The translations under genes and the position numbers were made by a program. The notes below the pieces were generated by a model. The model worked only from the letters and a program-made list of their open reading frames with translations. It ran no database searches and had not been told where the DNA came from. 35,391 nt of DNA from Rhizobium sp. Q54 (GTDB lineage: Bacteria; Pseudomonadota; Alphaproteobacteria; Micropepsales; Micropepsaceae): contig CAMAPL010000023.1 of NCBI GenBank assembly GCA_945860165.1, positions 1-35,391 on the forward strand, given 5' to 3'. Shown one piece after another: positions 15,758 through 24,735 of this stretch (position 1 is its first letter; every line of letters begins with the position of its first letter).

Positions 15758-17836
15758 CTAGCGCGGCAGGGCGAAGGCGATATAGGCGGCACCCTGCGGG
15801 GCTTTCTTGTCGCGCGCATTGTTGGCGTGGATCAGCACGAACTGCCGCCCGCCCGCCGTATAAGTGACCGGCGTGGCGTTGCCGGCAAAGGGTAGAGTGG
15901 CCTGCCACAGCAGGGCGCCACTGGTGGCATCGAAGGCGCGGAATTTCTTGTCAAAGATGGTAGCGCCGATGAACAGCAGGTTGCTGGCGGTGAGGATCGG
16001 CCCGCCGTAATTTTCCGATCCCGTAGCGGCCGTGCCCTGGGCCGCTAGTTCGGGATACTCGCCCAGTGGAATCTTCCAGAGATACTGCCCGGTGTTGAGA
16101 TCGATGGCGTTCAGCGTGCCCCAGGGCGGCGCCACCGCCGGATAGCCATCGGGATCGAGGAATTTGCGATAGCCGGTAAAGCGGTATTTGGCGGGGGCCT
16201 CGCCGGCAATCTCTTTTGCGTCCACATTGTCTTCGCCGGTTATCAGATAGGTCTGCAGCGCCTTGAGTGTATCGCCCTGGATGGCAGGGAAGGCCGGCAT
16301 GCGGCCGCGTCCGGTGCGAAGAATTTCCGCGATATTGCCATCGTGCATGCGCTGCCCCAGACCGATCAGAGACGGGAAGGCGGGCGGCGATCCGCGCCGG
16401 TCCACGCCATGACAGGCGGCGCAGTTGCTTTGATACGTCGCCGCGCCCAACCCCTTTGTCGCCGGGCTTTGCGACAGTCCGCCGGTCCAGGCGATGTCGT
16501 TGGCATTGATATAGATGATGCCGCGCTTGGAATCAGCCGCCGCTCCGCCCCATTCCGCGCCGCCGTCAAAGCCGGGAAAGGCGACGGTCTGCTGGCCCAG
16601 CCGCATCGGCGCAAAGGGCCCGTCATTGTGAAAGTTTTTGAACTGCGCCAGCGCCCAGGCATGCGCCTCAGGCGTGCGTTTGGTCAGCATGTCTTCGCTC
16701 AGATGCTGGCGGGCGAAAGGCGCGGGAATGCGCGACATGGGCTGGACGGAAGACGTCATTTCGCCGGGCACATTCGACGGCGGCGTCGCCATTTCCTCGA
16801 TGGGAAACAGGGGCTTGCCGGTGGCACGGTCAAGCACGAACAAATAGCCCTGCTTGGTCGGCTGCGCCACCGCGTCCACCAGGCGGCCGACATGGCGCAA
16901 GGTGAGCAGCACCGGCGGCGACGGGAAATCGCGGTCGAAGATGTCGTGATGCACACCCTGGAAATGCCACAGCCGCTTACCCGTCTTCGCATCCAGCGCC
17001 AGCAGGCTGTTGGCGAACAGGTTGCCGCCCGCGCGGTCGGCGCCATAGAAATCATCCACCGCCGATCCGGTGGGCGCATAGACGATGCCGCGCTTGTGAT
17101 CCACCACCATGCCCGCCCAGTTGTTGGCGCCGCCGGCTTTTCGCCATGCATCCGGCGGCCAGGTGTCATAGCCCGCTTCGCCGGGATGCGGAATGGTGTG
17201 GAAAGCCCAGCGCAATTTCCCCGTGCGCACATCGAAGGCGCGAATGTCGCCCGGCGCGGCGGGGCCGGATTCGGCGGTGCGAAAACCGGTGATGATCGTG
17301 TCTTTGTAAATCACGCCCGGCGTAGTGAGCGAGATATACAGATTGGATGCGTCGCGGCCCAGGTTCTGGCTGAGATCGATCCGGCCGTTGTCGCCGAACG
17401 CCGCGATTGTTTTGCCTGTCAGTGGATCAAGCGCGTAGAGGAAATTCATCACCGAGGTGAACAGGCGCTTTTCGCGGCCTTCATGCCACCAGGTCATGCC
17501 GCGTTGCGCGCCGCGACCAGCCACGCCGGAATCGAATAGCCAGATCTGCTTGCCCGTCGCGCCGTCCAGCGCAATGACTTTCAAGGACGGGGTATAGGCA
17601 TAGACGACTCCGCCGATCGCCAAGGGATGGGTCTGCGGATCGCCGCCCGCTTCCATGGAATGCGTCCAGGCCGGCGCGAGCTGGCTGACATTGCCCTTGG
17701 TGATCTGCGTCAGGCTGGAGTGGCGGGTGCCGTCGGACGTGCCGCCATAGATCGCCCAGTCATTGTCGGCGGCGAAGGCGCAGGTTGCGGCGGCGGCGAA
17801 AGCCAGCGCGACAAAGGGCAGGGCGCAACGTGACAT
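15758..17836 (-). CDS. PQQ-dependent dehydrogenase with haem c domain inserted in the propeller
   Basis: The 692-residue protein has a Sec leader (MSRCALPFVALAFAAAATCAFA). DWAIYGGTSDGTRHSSLTQI opens the propeller. HHDIFDRDFPSPP holds the probable catalytic Asp and TKQGYLFVLDRATGKP the PQQ-contacting Lys region. Between INANDIAW and APPWGTLNAID a cytochrome c domain of about 90 residues is inserted: CAACH at 472-476, and RMPAFP supplies the axial Met. The related enzyme at 1805-3673 has only a short loop there. Oxidation and first electron transfer can therefore occur within one polypeptide. It is last in a minus-strand operon after two cupins and ends 11 bases from the convergent MEKHLA gene. 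Substrate inferred as a sugar or alcohol. Confidence 0.9.
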   Translation of the reverse strand: MSRCALPFVALAFAAAATCAFAADNDWAIYGGTSDGTRHSSLTQITKGNVSQLAPAWTHSMEAGGDPQTHPLAIGGVVYAYTPSLKVIALDGATGKQIWLFDSGVAGRGAQRGMTWWHEGREKRLFTSVMNFLYALDPLTGKTIAAFGDNGRIDLSQNLGRDASNLYISLTTPGVIYKDTIITGFRTAESGPAAPGDIRAFDVRTGKLRWAFHTIPHPGEAGYDTWPPDAWRKAGGANNWAGMVVDHKRGIVYAPTGSAVDDFYGADRAGGNLFANSLLALDAKTGKRLWHFQGVHHDIFDRDFPSPPVLLTLRHVGRLVDAVAQPTKQGYLFVLDRATGKPLFPIEEMATPPSNVPGEMTSSVQPMSRIPAPFARQHLSEDMLTKRTPEAHAWALAQFKNFHNDGPFAPMRLGQQTVAFPGFDGGAEWGGAAADSKRGIIYINANDIAWTGGLSQSPATKGLGAATYQSNCAACHGVDRRGSPPAFPSLIGLGQRMHDGNIAEILRTGRGRMPAFPAIQGDTLKALQTYLITGEDNVDAKEIAGEAPAKYRFTGYRKFLDPDGYPAVAPPWGTLNAIDLNTGQYLWKIPLGEYPELAAQGTAATGSENYGGPILTASNLLFIGATIFDKKFRAFDATSGALLWQATLPFAGNATPVTYTAGGRQFVLIHANNARDKKAPQGAAYIAFALPR

Positions 17837-17880
17837 GCGTCTTTATCCCCGAACTCGGGATGGGACGCAAAATCGCACGG

Positions 17881-18345
17881 TTACTTACGCGTCTTGAAAA
17901 CGATGTATCGCACCTTGCCACCCGCAGGCACTTCCATGCGATGGGCGGTGTCGGCCGGCGCAAAGATATAGTCGCCGGGCCGCAGGGCTACGACCCGGCC
18001 GCCGGTGATCCCGCTGGAGCGTATTTCGCCGGGTCCGACCTCGCGTGCGCCCGTCAGGGTGCCGCCCAGCGTGAAACTGGCCTTGCCTTCCTGAACAATA
18101 ATGAAGTCGTTCCAGCCGGCATGGCTTTCGCCTTCGCCGGATTTGTCGCGGGTAGTGATCATCACCAACCCGCCGGTACGCGACAGGGTGACCTGGGAAT
18201 AAAGCCCTGACGGATCGGCCTTCAACAGCTTGGTGATCTCGTCATTCGACAGATATCGCGGCGCATCAGCGGCGGCAGCCTGTGCCTGGGCGGTGGCGTA
18301 GGACAGGCCGGCGATGACAAGAAACGAAGCGGCCAGATTTCTCAT
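17881..18345 (-). CDS. Small secreted cupin protein
   Basis: ATG 18345 is chosen over the upstream GTG 18360 and ATG 18357 because GGAG lies six bases before it and it gives a clean leader (MRNLAASFLVIAGLSYATAQAQA). The product is 154 residues. A single cupin barrel is visible: GESHAGWNDFIIVQEGKASF forms motif 1, with only one clear His and Asp in place of Glu, and LRPGDYIFAPADTAHRMEV forms motif 2. Cupins of this kind may bind metal and act as isomerases, epimerases or binding proteins. It sits between the bicupin and the PQQ dehydrogenase and probably works with them in the periplasm. Function is not known. Confidence 0.8.
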   Translation of the reverse strand: MRNLAASFLVIAGLSYATAQAQAAAADAPRYLSNDEITKLLKADPSGLYSQVTLSRTGGLVMITTRDKSGEGESHAGWNDFIIVQEGKASFTLGGTLTGAREVGPGEIRSSGITGGRVVALRPGDYIFAPADTAHRMEVPAGGKVRYIVFKTRK

Positions 18346-18356
18346 CACAGTCTCCA

Positions 18357-19295
18357 TCACTGCCTGGCGCCGGCATCGGCGGCATAGTTATGCATGTTGC
18401 GCGGGCGGGCAATGATCGCAAGCCGGGTGCCGGTCTGGCCGTCCGCGGAACTGGCGCGGTGCCAGCGGCCCGGCGGGGCATAGACCACATCACCGGCATC
18501 GGCGGTGAGCAGTTTGCGTCCCTCGATCAGGAAATCGATCTTGCCTTCTGGAATGAACCAGAACTCGCTGAGTCCGGTGTGGAAGTGTCCCAGGTTTGTG
18601 GGCGGCGGCGTGGGCGCGCCCTGCAGGCGGATGACGTTCACCCAGTTGTGATCGTCATGGATGAAAGGCTTGGCGCTCCGGGGATTGGCCGGGTTGTTCA
18701 CATAGTCCTTCATGAAGTCGACATACGGAACATTCACCACGGTATAGGGATCGGGCGGCAGGCGATAGCTGACCTTGGTGTAGCTGAGACCGATCCCGCT
18801 CGGCGGGGCGGCGCCGTCCGCAATCGTATAATAGGCTTGCGCATGGGCGCGGCGCACTTCGAAGCGCAGGGACGGTTCATCGCCGACCGTCTCCATGCCG
18901 AAGGCGGTCCGGTACGGCACCTGCACCAAGAAGCCCTTGCTGGCGACAAACGGTGCCTGGCCCTGAATGGTGAAGCGGATCTGGCCACCCCAGACGACAA
19001 AGAATGTAAGGTCGTCGGCATAGAATTTGGTGCGGGTCTTTTCTCCGGGCGCCATCTGGATGTAATCGGCGGCATAGTCCTTGTCGCGCACGACGGGCTG
19101 GACCCAGCTTTTCTGCTTTTGATGGGCGATCAGGACTTCCGACAGCCTCCAGACCGGCTTGTTGGGCGCTTTCCACCCCTCGGGCACGGTGGGTTTGGGC
19201 GCCCAGGAATAAAACACCTCCTGGGCGATGGCGGGCATGGTGGCCAGGACGGCCATGATGGCGGCGGCGCCGGCGATCTGCCTGCTCTGGTTCAT
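18357..19295 (-). CDS. Secreted two-domain cupin protein
   Basis: The start is taken at ATG 19295, behind GGGGAG and at the head of a good leader (MNQSRQIAGAAAIMAVLATMPAIAQ), giving 312 residues. The C-terminal domain has a complete cupin motif 1, GHFHTGLSEFWFIPEG (His-x-His-x4-Glu-x6-Gly), and motif 2, GDVVYAPPGRWH, so it should bind a metal ion. The N-terminal domain (PGEKTRTKFY, FFVVWGGQIRFTIQG) keeps the fold but lacks the His pair. It heads the operon with the small cupin and the haem PQQ dehydrogenase and is divergent from the TonB receptor, suggesting a periplasmic role on an imported compound. The reaction is unknown. Confidence 0.82.
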   Translation of the reverse strand: MNQSRQIAGAAAIMAVLATMPAIAQEVFYSWAPKPTVPEGWKAPNKPVWRLSEVLIAHQKQKSWVQPVVRDKDYAADYIQMAPGEKTRTKFYADDLTFFVVWGGQIRFTIQGQAPFVASKGFLVQVPYRTAFGMETVGDEPSLRFEVRRAHAQAYYTIADGAAPPSGIGLSYTKVSYRLPPDPYTVVNVPYVDFMKDYVNNPANPRSAKPFIHDDHNWVNVIRLQGAPTPPPTNLGHFHTGLSEFWFIPEGKIDFLIEGRKLLTADAGDVVYAPPGRWHRASSADGQTGTRLAIIARPRNMHNYAADAGARQ

Positions 19296-19554
19296 GCGCA
19301 TCTCCCCAAGAACTGGATCATATCGGCGCGCTGCGAACTGGCCGAGCGGTGCCATACATTTATTTACAGCATTGTGTCTGACAGGCTTCGTGACATTAAG
19401 GCAACATCAGAATAATTTTTAAAACTATTTCAATGTATTTATGAAAAAATTATGTGAGAAAGATGAAATGATTTGCATCGTTTAGCAGTGCAAAGTTATA
19501 AAAAACTGAAATTTTATAAGCCGCCTCCAACAGAGGTGTGCAGGAGAACCTAAT
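19296..19554. promoter_or_regulatory. AT-rich divergent promoter region for bicupin operon and TonB receptor
   Basis: This 259-base gap is markedly more AT-rich than its surroundings, above all 19395-19525, with long A and T runs. It separates two divergent genes whose products act in the cell envelope. An AGGAG site precedes the receptor ATG. I could not pick reliable -35/-10 boxes or an operator, so only the region is called. Confidence 0.5.
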
Positions 19555-22554
19555 ATGAGTTCGAAGTTCAACATTTCCTTGCTTTGCACAGTGGGCGTCG
19601 TGGCGCTGGCATCGGCCTCGTCCGCCTACGCGCAGGGCGGCCCGGTCGAGCAGGTCACGGTTACCGGTTCGCGCATTATTTCGGACATCACCCTCTCGCC
19701 CACCCCGCTGACCGTCGTCTCCGTCGAACAGCTGCAGGCCACTACCCCGACCAACATCCCGGACGCCCTGAACAAGCTGCCTGTCTTCATCGGCGGCCGT
19801 ACCCCGCGCAGCCAAGATAATGGCAGCCGTAATAACTCGGGCAACGTGCTTGCCCTGCGCGCCTTTGGCGCTTCGCGCACCCTGGTCCTGCTGGACGGCC
19901 ATCGCGTGCCGGCCACCAACTTTGACGGCACGGTGGACATTGACACCCTGCCCCAGATGCTGATGAGCCGCGTCGACGTGGTGACAGGCGGCGCCTCGGC
20001 GGTCTACGGCTCCGACGCCGTGGCCGGCGTGGTGAACTTCATTCTCGACAAGAAGTACACCGGCTTCAAATACAATGTGAACGGCGGTATCTCGAATTAT
20101 CGCGACGGCGCCCGCTATCAGGCTGGCATGGCCTATGGCACCGATGTGTTGGGAGGCCGCGGTCATTTCTTGATGTCCGCCAAGTACGAAAATCAGGATA
20201 TGATCCCGATTGAGGCGCGCCCCTACGCCTATAACAACAACACCTGGGTTCAGGCCGGCTCCGGCAGCGTGGCAAATCCGTTTGTCTCGCTTCCCTATGG
20301 CCATCTGTTCAACCAGTCGCAGGCCGGCACCATCAATTGCGGCACCGGCTGCGCCTACAACAATTATACTTTCACCAATCCCAGCCAGATCAGGCCGATG
20401 ATCCATGGCACGCCGACCGGGACCAGCAACCTGGAGACGGGCGGTGATGGTGGCTACCAGAAGGGCGGCACCTTCCGCTCACAGTTGCGCACGTATGAAG
20501 GCTTCCTGCGTACCGACTATGACCTGACGGACACGACAAACGTCTATATCCAGGGCAGCTGGGCGGAATCCAAGAATTTCGCGAGCTGGGCCCCGTTGGT
20601 CATCAGCTCCGCCGGCGGCCGCCCCAACGGCTTCTTCACCAACAACCCGTTTCTGTCTTCGGCAGTGCAGGCGCAGCTGGCTTCCGGTGGCCGGACCCTG
20701 GCCGCAGCGGCGCTTGTGCCCAACAAGAACGGTGGCGGCACCCCGCCGGCGCCGTTCTCCGGCGCCACATACTTCACCGCGCCGTCCTATGTGCCGCAGA
20801 TGGTCGACGGCAAGCCTGCCTACGCTACCCGCAGCATGTACAACACCATCAGTACCCAGCGGGCTTTGAACATGCAGGTTGGCGCGACCGGCACGTTCAT
20901 GGACAAGTTCAACTGGGACGTGAATTACACCCATGGCGAAAGCCGCCAGAAGGTGCGCAATCCAACCAACACCAACAATGCCAAACTGCTGGCGTCGCAG
21001 GACGCGGTAATCGCGCCGGCCGGCACCACGATCAATGGCGTCAATGTCGCCGGCACGATCCAGTGCTATGTCAGCACCATTCCGGAATTTTCGGCTCTGT
21101 ATCCGGGCTGCGCGCCGATGAATGTGTTCGATCCGGGTCAGGGCATTTCGCTCGATTCCTGGCGCTATACCACCCGCTCGACCCAGTGGATGCTGACCCA
21201 GGTACTAGACGATGCTAGCGCTAGCATTTCCGGTCCTCTGGGCTTCGGCCTCCCTGCCGGCGAGATTTCTGGCGCGCTCTCAGGAGAAATGCGCTGGGCC
21301 AAATATGAGATGCAGTCCAACGCGCTCCCGACTGACTTCGTCAACTGCACGGGCCTGCGCTTGTGCATGCAGAACGGCAATACAGCGCCGGTGCTCTGGA
21401 CCCAGAACGTCAACGCCCCGGTCAATGTCGGCAACAACGTCGTGGAGTTTGGGGGCGAAGTGAACGTCCCGCTGCTCAAGGACATCCCACTGGTCCAGAA
21501 CCTGACGATGAACCTGGCGGGCCGTTACGCCGATTATTCTAGCTCGGGCAGTGCCGAGACCTGGAAGATCGGCCTCGACTGGCATGTCAATGACTCGGTC
21601 CGCTTCCGCGGCACCACCTCGGTCGACATCCGTGCGCCCAACCTGAACGACCTGTACCAGCCGGTGGGCATCTCCTCGACCGGCTTTACCGACCTGCTGA
21701 CCACCGGCAACAACAGCACCCGCCTCCAGAACCAGGGCAACGCCAAATTGGTGCCGGAAGTTGCCCGTACCTATACGGCGGGCATCGTGCTAACCCCGAG
21801 CTTCATCCCGGGACTGATCGTCTCGGCCGACTACTTCCAGACCCACCTGACGAGCGCTATCACGCTCATCAGCGGTCAGGGTACGGCCGTGCAGCAGCTC
21901 TGCATCAACAGTGCGCCGACCTACAACAGCCCGCTCTGCGGCCTGTATATCCGGCCCATCGCGCCGGGCCAGCCCGGGTTCACCAGCCCGGACAACTATC
22001 CGACGGTCGTGCTCGCCTCGCCGCTCAATGCGGCAAAGCAGCAGATCGGTGGCGTGGACTTGGAGGTCGACTACACCTTCGAACTGGCTGACATCATGGA
22101 GGATCTGCCGGGCTCGGTGAACTTCCGGCAGCTAGTCAGCTATCAGCCGGTCAACACCACGGTCCAGCTGCCGGGCGCGGCTCCGACCTGGGCGATTATG
22201 CCGAAGACCCGCCAGACCACCTTCCTCAACTATTCGGTGGGCGACTGGGGCCTGAGCCTGCAGAACCAGTGGCTGAGCGGCTTCAAGAAGAACAACGCGA
22301 TAATCACTGCGACCTCGCAGAACTATAAGGTGCCGCGCATCGGCTCCTACAATGTCCTGGACGTGACCATCGACAGGAAGTTCGATTTGTGGGGCGGCGA
22401 TGCCGACCTGTATTTCGCGGTCAACAATATCGGCAACACCCGCGCGCCGCTGTTCCCAACCAATGGTTCGAACCCCGGTCTGTTCTATCCGACCAACCAA
22501 AACCACGACGATACGGGCCGCTTCTTCACCATCGGCCTGAAGGGCAATCTCTAA
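19555..22554 (+). CDS. TonB-dependent outer-membrane receptor
   Basis: The 999-residue protein has a leader MSSKFNISLLCTVGVVALASASSAYAQ. A TonB-box-like VEQVTVTGSRI follows, then the plug domain: PLTVVSVEQL, NIPDALNKLPVF, ALRAFGASRTLVLLDGHRVP, RVDVVTGGASAVYGSDAVAGVVNFIL. The remainder is a beta-barrel with many aromatic, alternating strands, and it ends FFTIGLKGNL. Several cysteines (near NCGTGCAYN and NSPLCGLY) may form loop disulphides. Such receptors import large or scarce substrates such as oligosaccharides, plant-derived aromatics or chelates using energy from TonB-ExbBD, which is not in the window. It is flanked by the cupin/PQQ operon and a broken LysR gene, and is followed by a strong terminator, so it is a single transcription unit. 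Confidence 0.93.
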   Translation: MSSKFNISLLCTVGVVALASASSAYAQGGPVEQVTVTGSRIISDITLSPTPLTVVSVEQLQATTPTNIPDALNKLPVFIGGRTPRSQDNGSRNNSGNVLALRAFGASRTLVLLDGHRVPATNFDGTVDIDTLPQMLMSRVDVVTGGASAVYGSDAVAGVVNFILDKKYTGFKYNVNGGISNYRDGARYQAGMAYGTDVLGGRGHFLMSAKYENQDMIPIEARPYAYNNNTWVQAGSGSVANPFVSLPYGHLFNQSQAGTINCGTGCAYNNYTFTNPSQIRPMIHGTPTGTSNLETGGDGGYQKGGTFRSQLRTYEGFLRTDYDLTDTTNVYIQGSWAESKNFASWAPLVISSAGGRPNGFFTNNPFLSSAVQAQLASGGRTLAAAALVPNKNGGGTPPAPFSGATYFTAPSYVPQMVDGKPAYATRSMYNTISTQRALNMQVGATGTFMDKFNWDVNYTHGESRQKVRNPTNTNNAKLLASQDAVIAPAGTTINGVNVAGTIQCYVSTIPEFSALYPGCAPMNVFDPGQGISLDSWRYTTRSTQWMLTQVLDDASASISGPLGFGLPAGEISGALSGEMRWAKYEMQSNALPTDFVNCTGLRLCMQNGNTAPVLWTQNVNAPVNVGNNVVEFGGEVNVPLLKDIPLVQNLTMNLAGRYADYSSSGSAETWKIGLDWHVNDSVRFRGTTSVDIRAPNLNDLYQPVGISSTGFTDLLTTGNNSTRLQNQGNAKLVPEVARTYTAGIVLTPSFIPGLIVSADYFQTHLTSAITLISGQGTAVQQLCINSAPTYNSPLCGLYIRPIAPGQPGFTSPDNYPTVVLASPLNAAKQQIGGVDLEVDYTFELADIMEDLPGSVNFRQLVSYQPVNTTVQLPGAAPTWAIMPKTRQTTFLNYSVGDWGLSLQNQWLSGFKKNNAIITATSQNYKVPRIGSYNVLDVTIDRKFDLWGGDADLYFAVNNIGNTRAPLFPTNGSNPGLFYPTNQNHDDTGRFFTIGLKGNL

Positions 22555-22578
22555 CTTTTACCTAAATTGTTATCCCTT

Positions 22579-22612
22579 GGCCGGCACAGGCGACTGTGCC
22601 GGCCTTTTTTTT
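22579..22612 (+). terminator. Rho-independent terminator of the TonB receptor gene
   Basis: GGCCGGCACAG (22579-22589) and CTGTGCCGGCC (22594-22604) form a perfect 11-bp GC-rich stem with a GCGA loop. Eight T residues follow directly (22605-22612). It lies 24 bases after the receptor stop codon and shields the convergent LysR remnant. Confidence 0.95.
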
Positions 22613-22652
22613 CTGGCCGATGGGAGAGGCGCCAGGAGCGGCAGGCCGGCTT

Positions 22653-23551
22653 CTAGCCCGCCTTACGGATCACGGCCGCGGCGGCGAAATCGAGTTGCTG
22701 GGCTTCCGTCAGGAGCGCCTGTACCAGTCGGATGCGCGGGTTGCCGCGGCGCCACAGCACGCCGACGCGCCGCTCCTGGGACGACAGGTGGAGGCAGATC
22801 TTCCGCAAGTTTAAGTCCTTCGGGCCAGGGCGGCGCCCAGTCCGGCACAAGCGACACGCCCAGCTGGCAGTCGACCAGCACAGCGATGGTATCCAGCGAC
22901 CGATTTCATAGCGGTCCCGCACGGTCAGGTCGTTTTGCTGCAGGCAATCCTCGCCCAGCCGTCCGCCCCACTGCTTGGGGTCGTAGCGGATGAAGGGCTG
23001 GCTTGCCAGGATGGCATGGGGATCGCGCTCGGTGATGCCGCGATGGGCCAGCACGATCAGCAGTTCGGCCCGCCAGGTGACCCAGTCGCAGGTCTTGGGC
23101 ATCGAGAATTGTGGCTCGATGATCACGGCGGCGTGCAGATCTCCGCTGATGATCTTGGCATAGAGGTCGTTGGACGAGCCCGGGTACACGAACAGCGTCA
23201 TGAGGGGGTATTTTTCTGTCAGGGTCGACAGGATTGGTGGCAGCAGGCCGGTGAGTGCGCTGGACATCGCCCCCAGGTTCAGCTTGCCAGCAAAGTTTTC
23301 TCGTTGGCGATGTTGCGCAGGTCGCGCACCCCCGCGAGCAGCGCCTGGACCTGGGGCAGGATCGAGCAGCCCGCTTCGGTGGGACGCGCGGTGCGCCCCG
23401 AACGCGATGTCAGCGCCATGCCCAGCTCCTGCTCCATGGCTTTGTTTCGCTGCGTGACGCCAGCAGGCGTGAGATTAAGTCGGCGCGCGGCTTGCGCCAC
23501 CAAACCGTGCTCGACCACCAGCAAAAAGCTTTCAAGAAATTGCGTATCCAT
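22653..23551 (-). pseudogene. LysR-family regulator gene with three apparent frameshifts
   Basis: The start at 23551 gives MDTQFLESFLLVVEHGLVAQAARRLNLTPAGVTQRNKAMEQELG, a normal LysR winged helix-turn-helix. Near 23285-23300 the frame is lost (NEKTLLAS stop, where AGKLNLGAMSSALTGLLPP continues one frame over). A second shift comes near 22900, with IAVLVDCQLGVSLVPDWAPPWPEG in another frame. A third lies between about 22745 and 22815, returning to RRVGVLWRRGNPRIRLVQALL. The pieces make a full-length effector-binding domain when joined. The first two shifts each look like one missing base. It is divergent from the DapA-family gene, whose activator it probably was. It is inactive as read unless the assembly is wrong. 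Confidence 0.85.
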
Positions 23552-23638
23552 CCCACATAAATTGTATCGTCTCGGATCGGACCGCTACCAGACCGGAAGT
23601 TGGTTTTTGTATAAATACCGCAGGTGCGAAGGCGGCTA

Positions 23639-23667
23639 GCCCGCAAAGCTTTTGGCGGGATTTTTTT
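23639..23667 (+). terminator. Terminator-like hairpin in the leader of the DapA-family gene
   Basis: CCCGC (23640-23644) pairs with GCGGG (23655-23659) around a ten-base loop, and seven Ts follow (23661-23667). It lies about 120 bases before the GTG start and downstream of a TATAAAT box (23610-23616). In that order it could act as an attenuator or stop stray transcription. The stem is short and no leader peptide was recognised. The rest of the 23552-23784 gap holds no gene I can support. Confidence 0.4.
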
Positions 23668-23784
23668 AGACAAAGCTCGGCATTTTCATGACACTTTGCG
23701 CCGCGCCAGCGGGCCAGGGCGCGCGTGCCGCAAGTTTTATGCAAAGTTCCGCGTCAAATCCGGACGAAATAACAGGGGTGGTTC

Positions 23785-24735
23785 GTGAATCTCGACAGCA
23801 AAGCTTGCGGCGTTTTCGCCATCGCGCCCACGCCGTTCCACGAGGATGGCGCCATCGACTGGGCATCGATCGACCGCATGGTCGATTTCTATTTCGAGGT
23901 CGGCTGTGACGGCCTGACGGTGCTGGGCTTACTGGGCGAAGCGGGCAAGCTCGATCCGTCGGAAGCCCTGGCGGTGGCTCAGCGCGTCATCAAGCGCGCC
24001 GGGGACAAGCCGGTGATCGTCGGTGTGTCGTCACCGGGCTTCGCGGCCATGCGCGCCCTGACGCGCAGCGTGATGGATTGCGGGGCCGCCGGCGTGATGA
24101 TCAGCCCGGCCAGCACGCTGCGGACTGACGACCAGATCACCGGCTATTTCCGGGGCGCGGTGGAGGCGATCGGTGCCGATGTGCCTTGGGTCCTCCAGGA
24201 TTTTCCGCTGATCACCGATGTGGTGATGACGCCCGGCATGATCCGCCGCATCGTCACTGAAAACCCGTCTCTGATGGTGCTCAAGCACGAGGACTGGCCC
24301 GGGCTTGAGAAAATCAGCGCGCTTCGCCGCTACGAGGAAGACGGTTCGATGCGCCACATCTCGATCCTGGTGGGCAATAACGGGCTGTTCCTGGACTTTG
24401 AACTGGACCGCGGCGTGGACGGCGCCAATACCGGCTATGCCTTTCCCGACATGCTTGTTGAATGCGTACGCCTCGCCAAAGAGGGCAAGCGCAATGCCGC
24501 CCACGACCTGTTCGATGCACATCTGCCGCTGCTGCGCTACGAACAGCAGGTCGGCGTGGGACTGGCGGCGCGCAAATATATCCTCAAGCGGCGCGGCATT
24601 CTGGGCTCGGACGCCATGCGCAAGCCCTGTACCTCCTTGACCGCCACCGGCCGCGCCGAAGTGGACTATCTGATGGACCGGCTGGCGCTGCGTGACGCCC
24701 GCGCCGAGTGCAAGCCGCGACTGGTGCGCGTTTGA
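23785..24735 (+). CDS. Dihydrodipicolinate synthase (DapA) family aldolase/lyase
   Basis: The 316-residue TIM barrel starts at GTG 23785 behind AGGGGTGG. GVFAIAPTPFHEDGAIDW opens the barrel, as in DapA relatives. The Schiff-base lysine is Lys167 in LMVLKHEDWPG. Two other catalytic signatures differ: the usual GTTGE is GLLGEAG (48-54), and the tyrosine of the YNxP motif is replaced in LQDFP, with Gln138 at the Tyr position. The protein should still bind a 2-keto acid or carbonyl on Lys167, but proton relay must differ from DapA, NanA or KDG aldolases. It overlaps the next gene by one base (TGATG), forming a two-gene operon. A 2-keto-3-deoxy acid is a possible substrate. Confidence 0.85.
   Translation: MNLDSKACGVFAIAPTPFHEDGAIDWASIDRMVDFYFEVGCDGLTVLGLLGEAGKLDPSEALAVAQRVIKRAGDKPVIVGVSSPGFAAMRALTRSVMDCGAAGVMISPASTLRTDDQITGYFRGAVEAIGADVPWVLQDFPLITDVVMTPGMIRRIVTENPSLMVLKHEDWPGLEKISALRRYEEDGSMRHISILVGNNGLFLDFELDRGVDGANTGYAFPDMLVECVRLAKEGKRNAAHDLFDAHLPLLRYEQQVGVGLAARKYILKRRGILGSDAMRKPCTSLTATGRAEVDYLMDRLALRDARAECKPRLVRV

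Noticed and set aside
16343-17539. 398-codon plus-strand frame inside the haem PQQ dehydrogenase
   Set aside because: Antisense shadow with Arg/His/Gly-rich composition and no recognisable domain.
17847-17863. CCCGA-AC-TCGGG palindrome between the small cupin and PQQ gene
   Set aside because: Only five-base arms, no T-run, and within a 44-base operon gap; too weak to call a terminator or operator.
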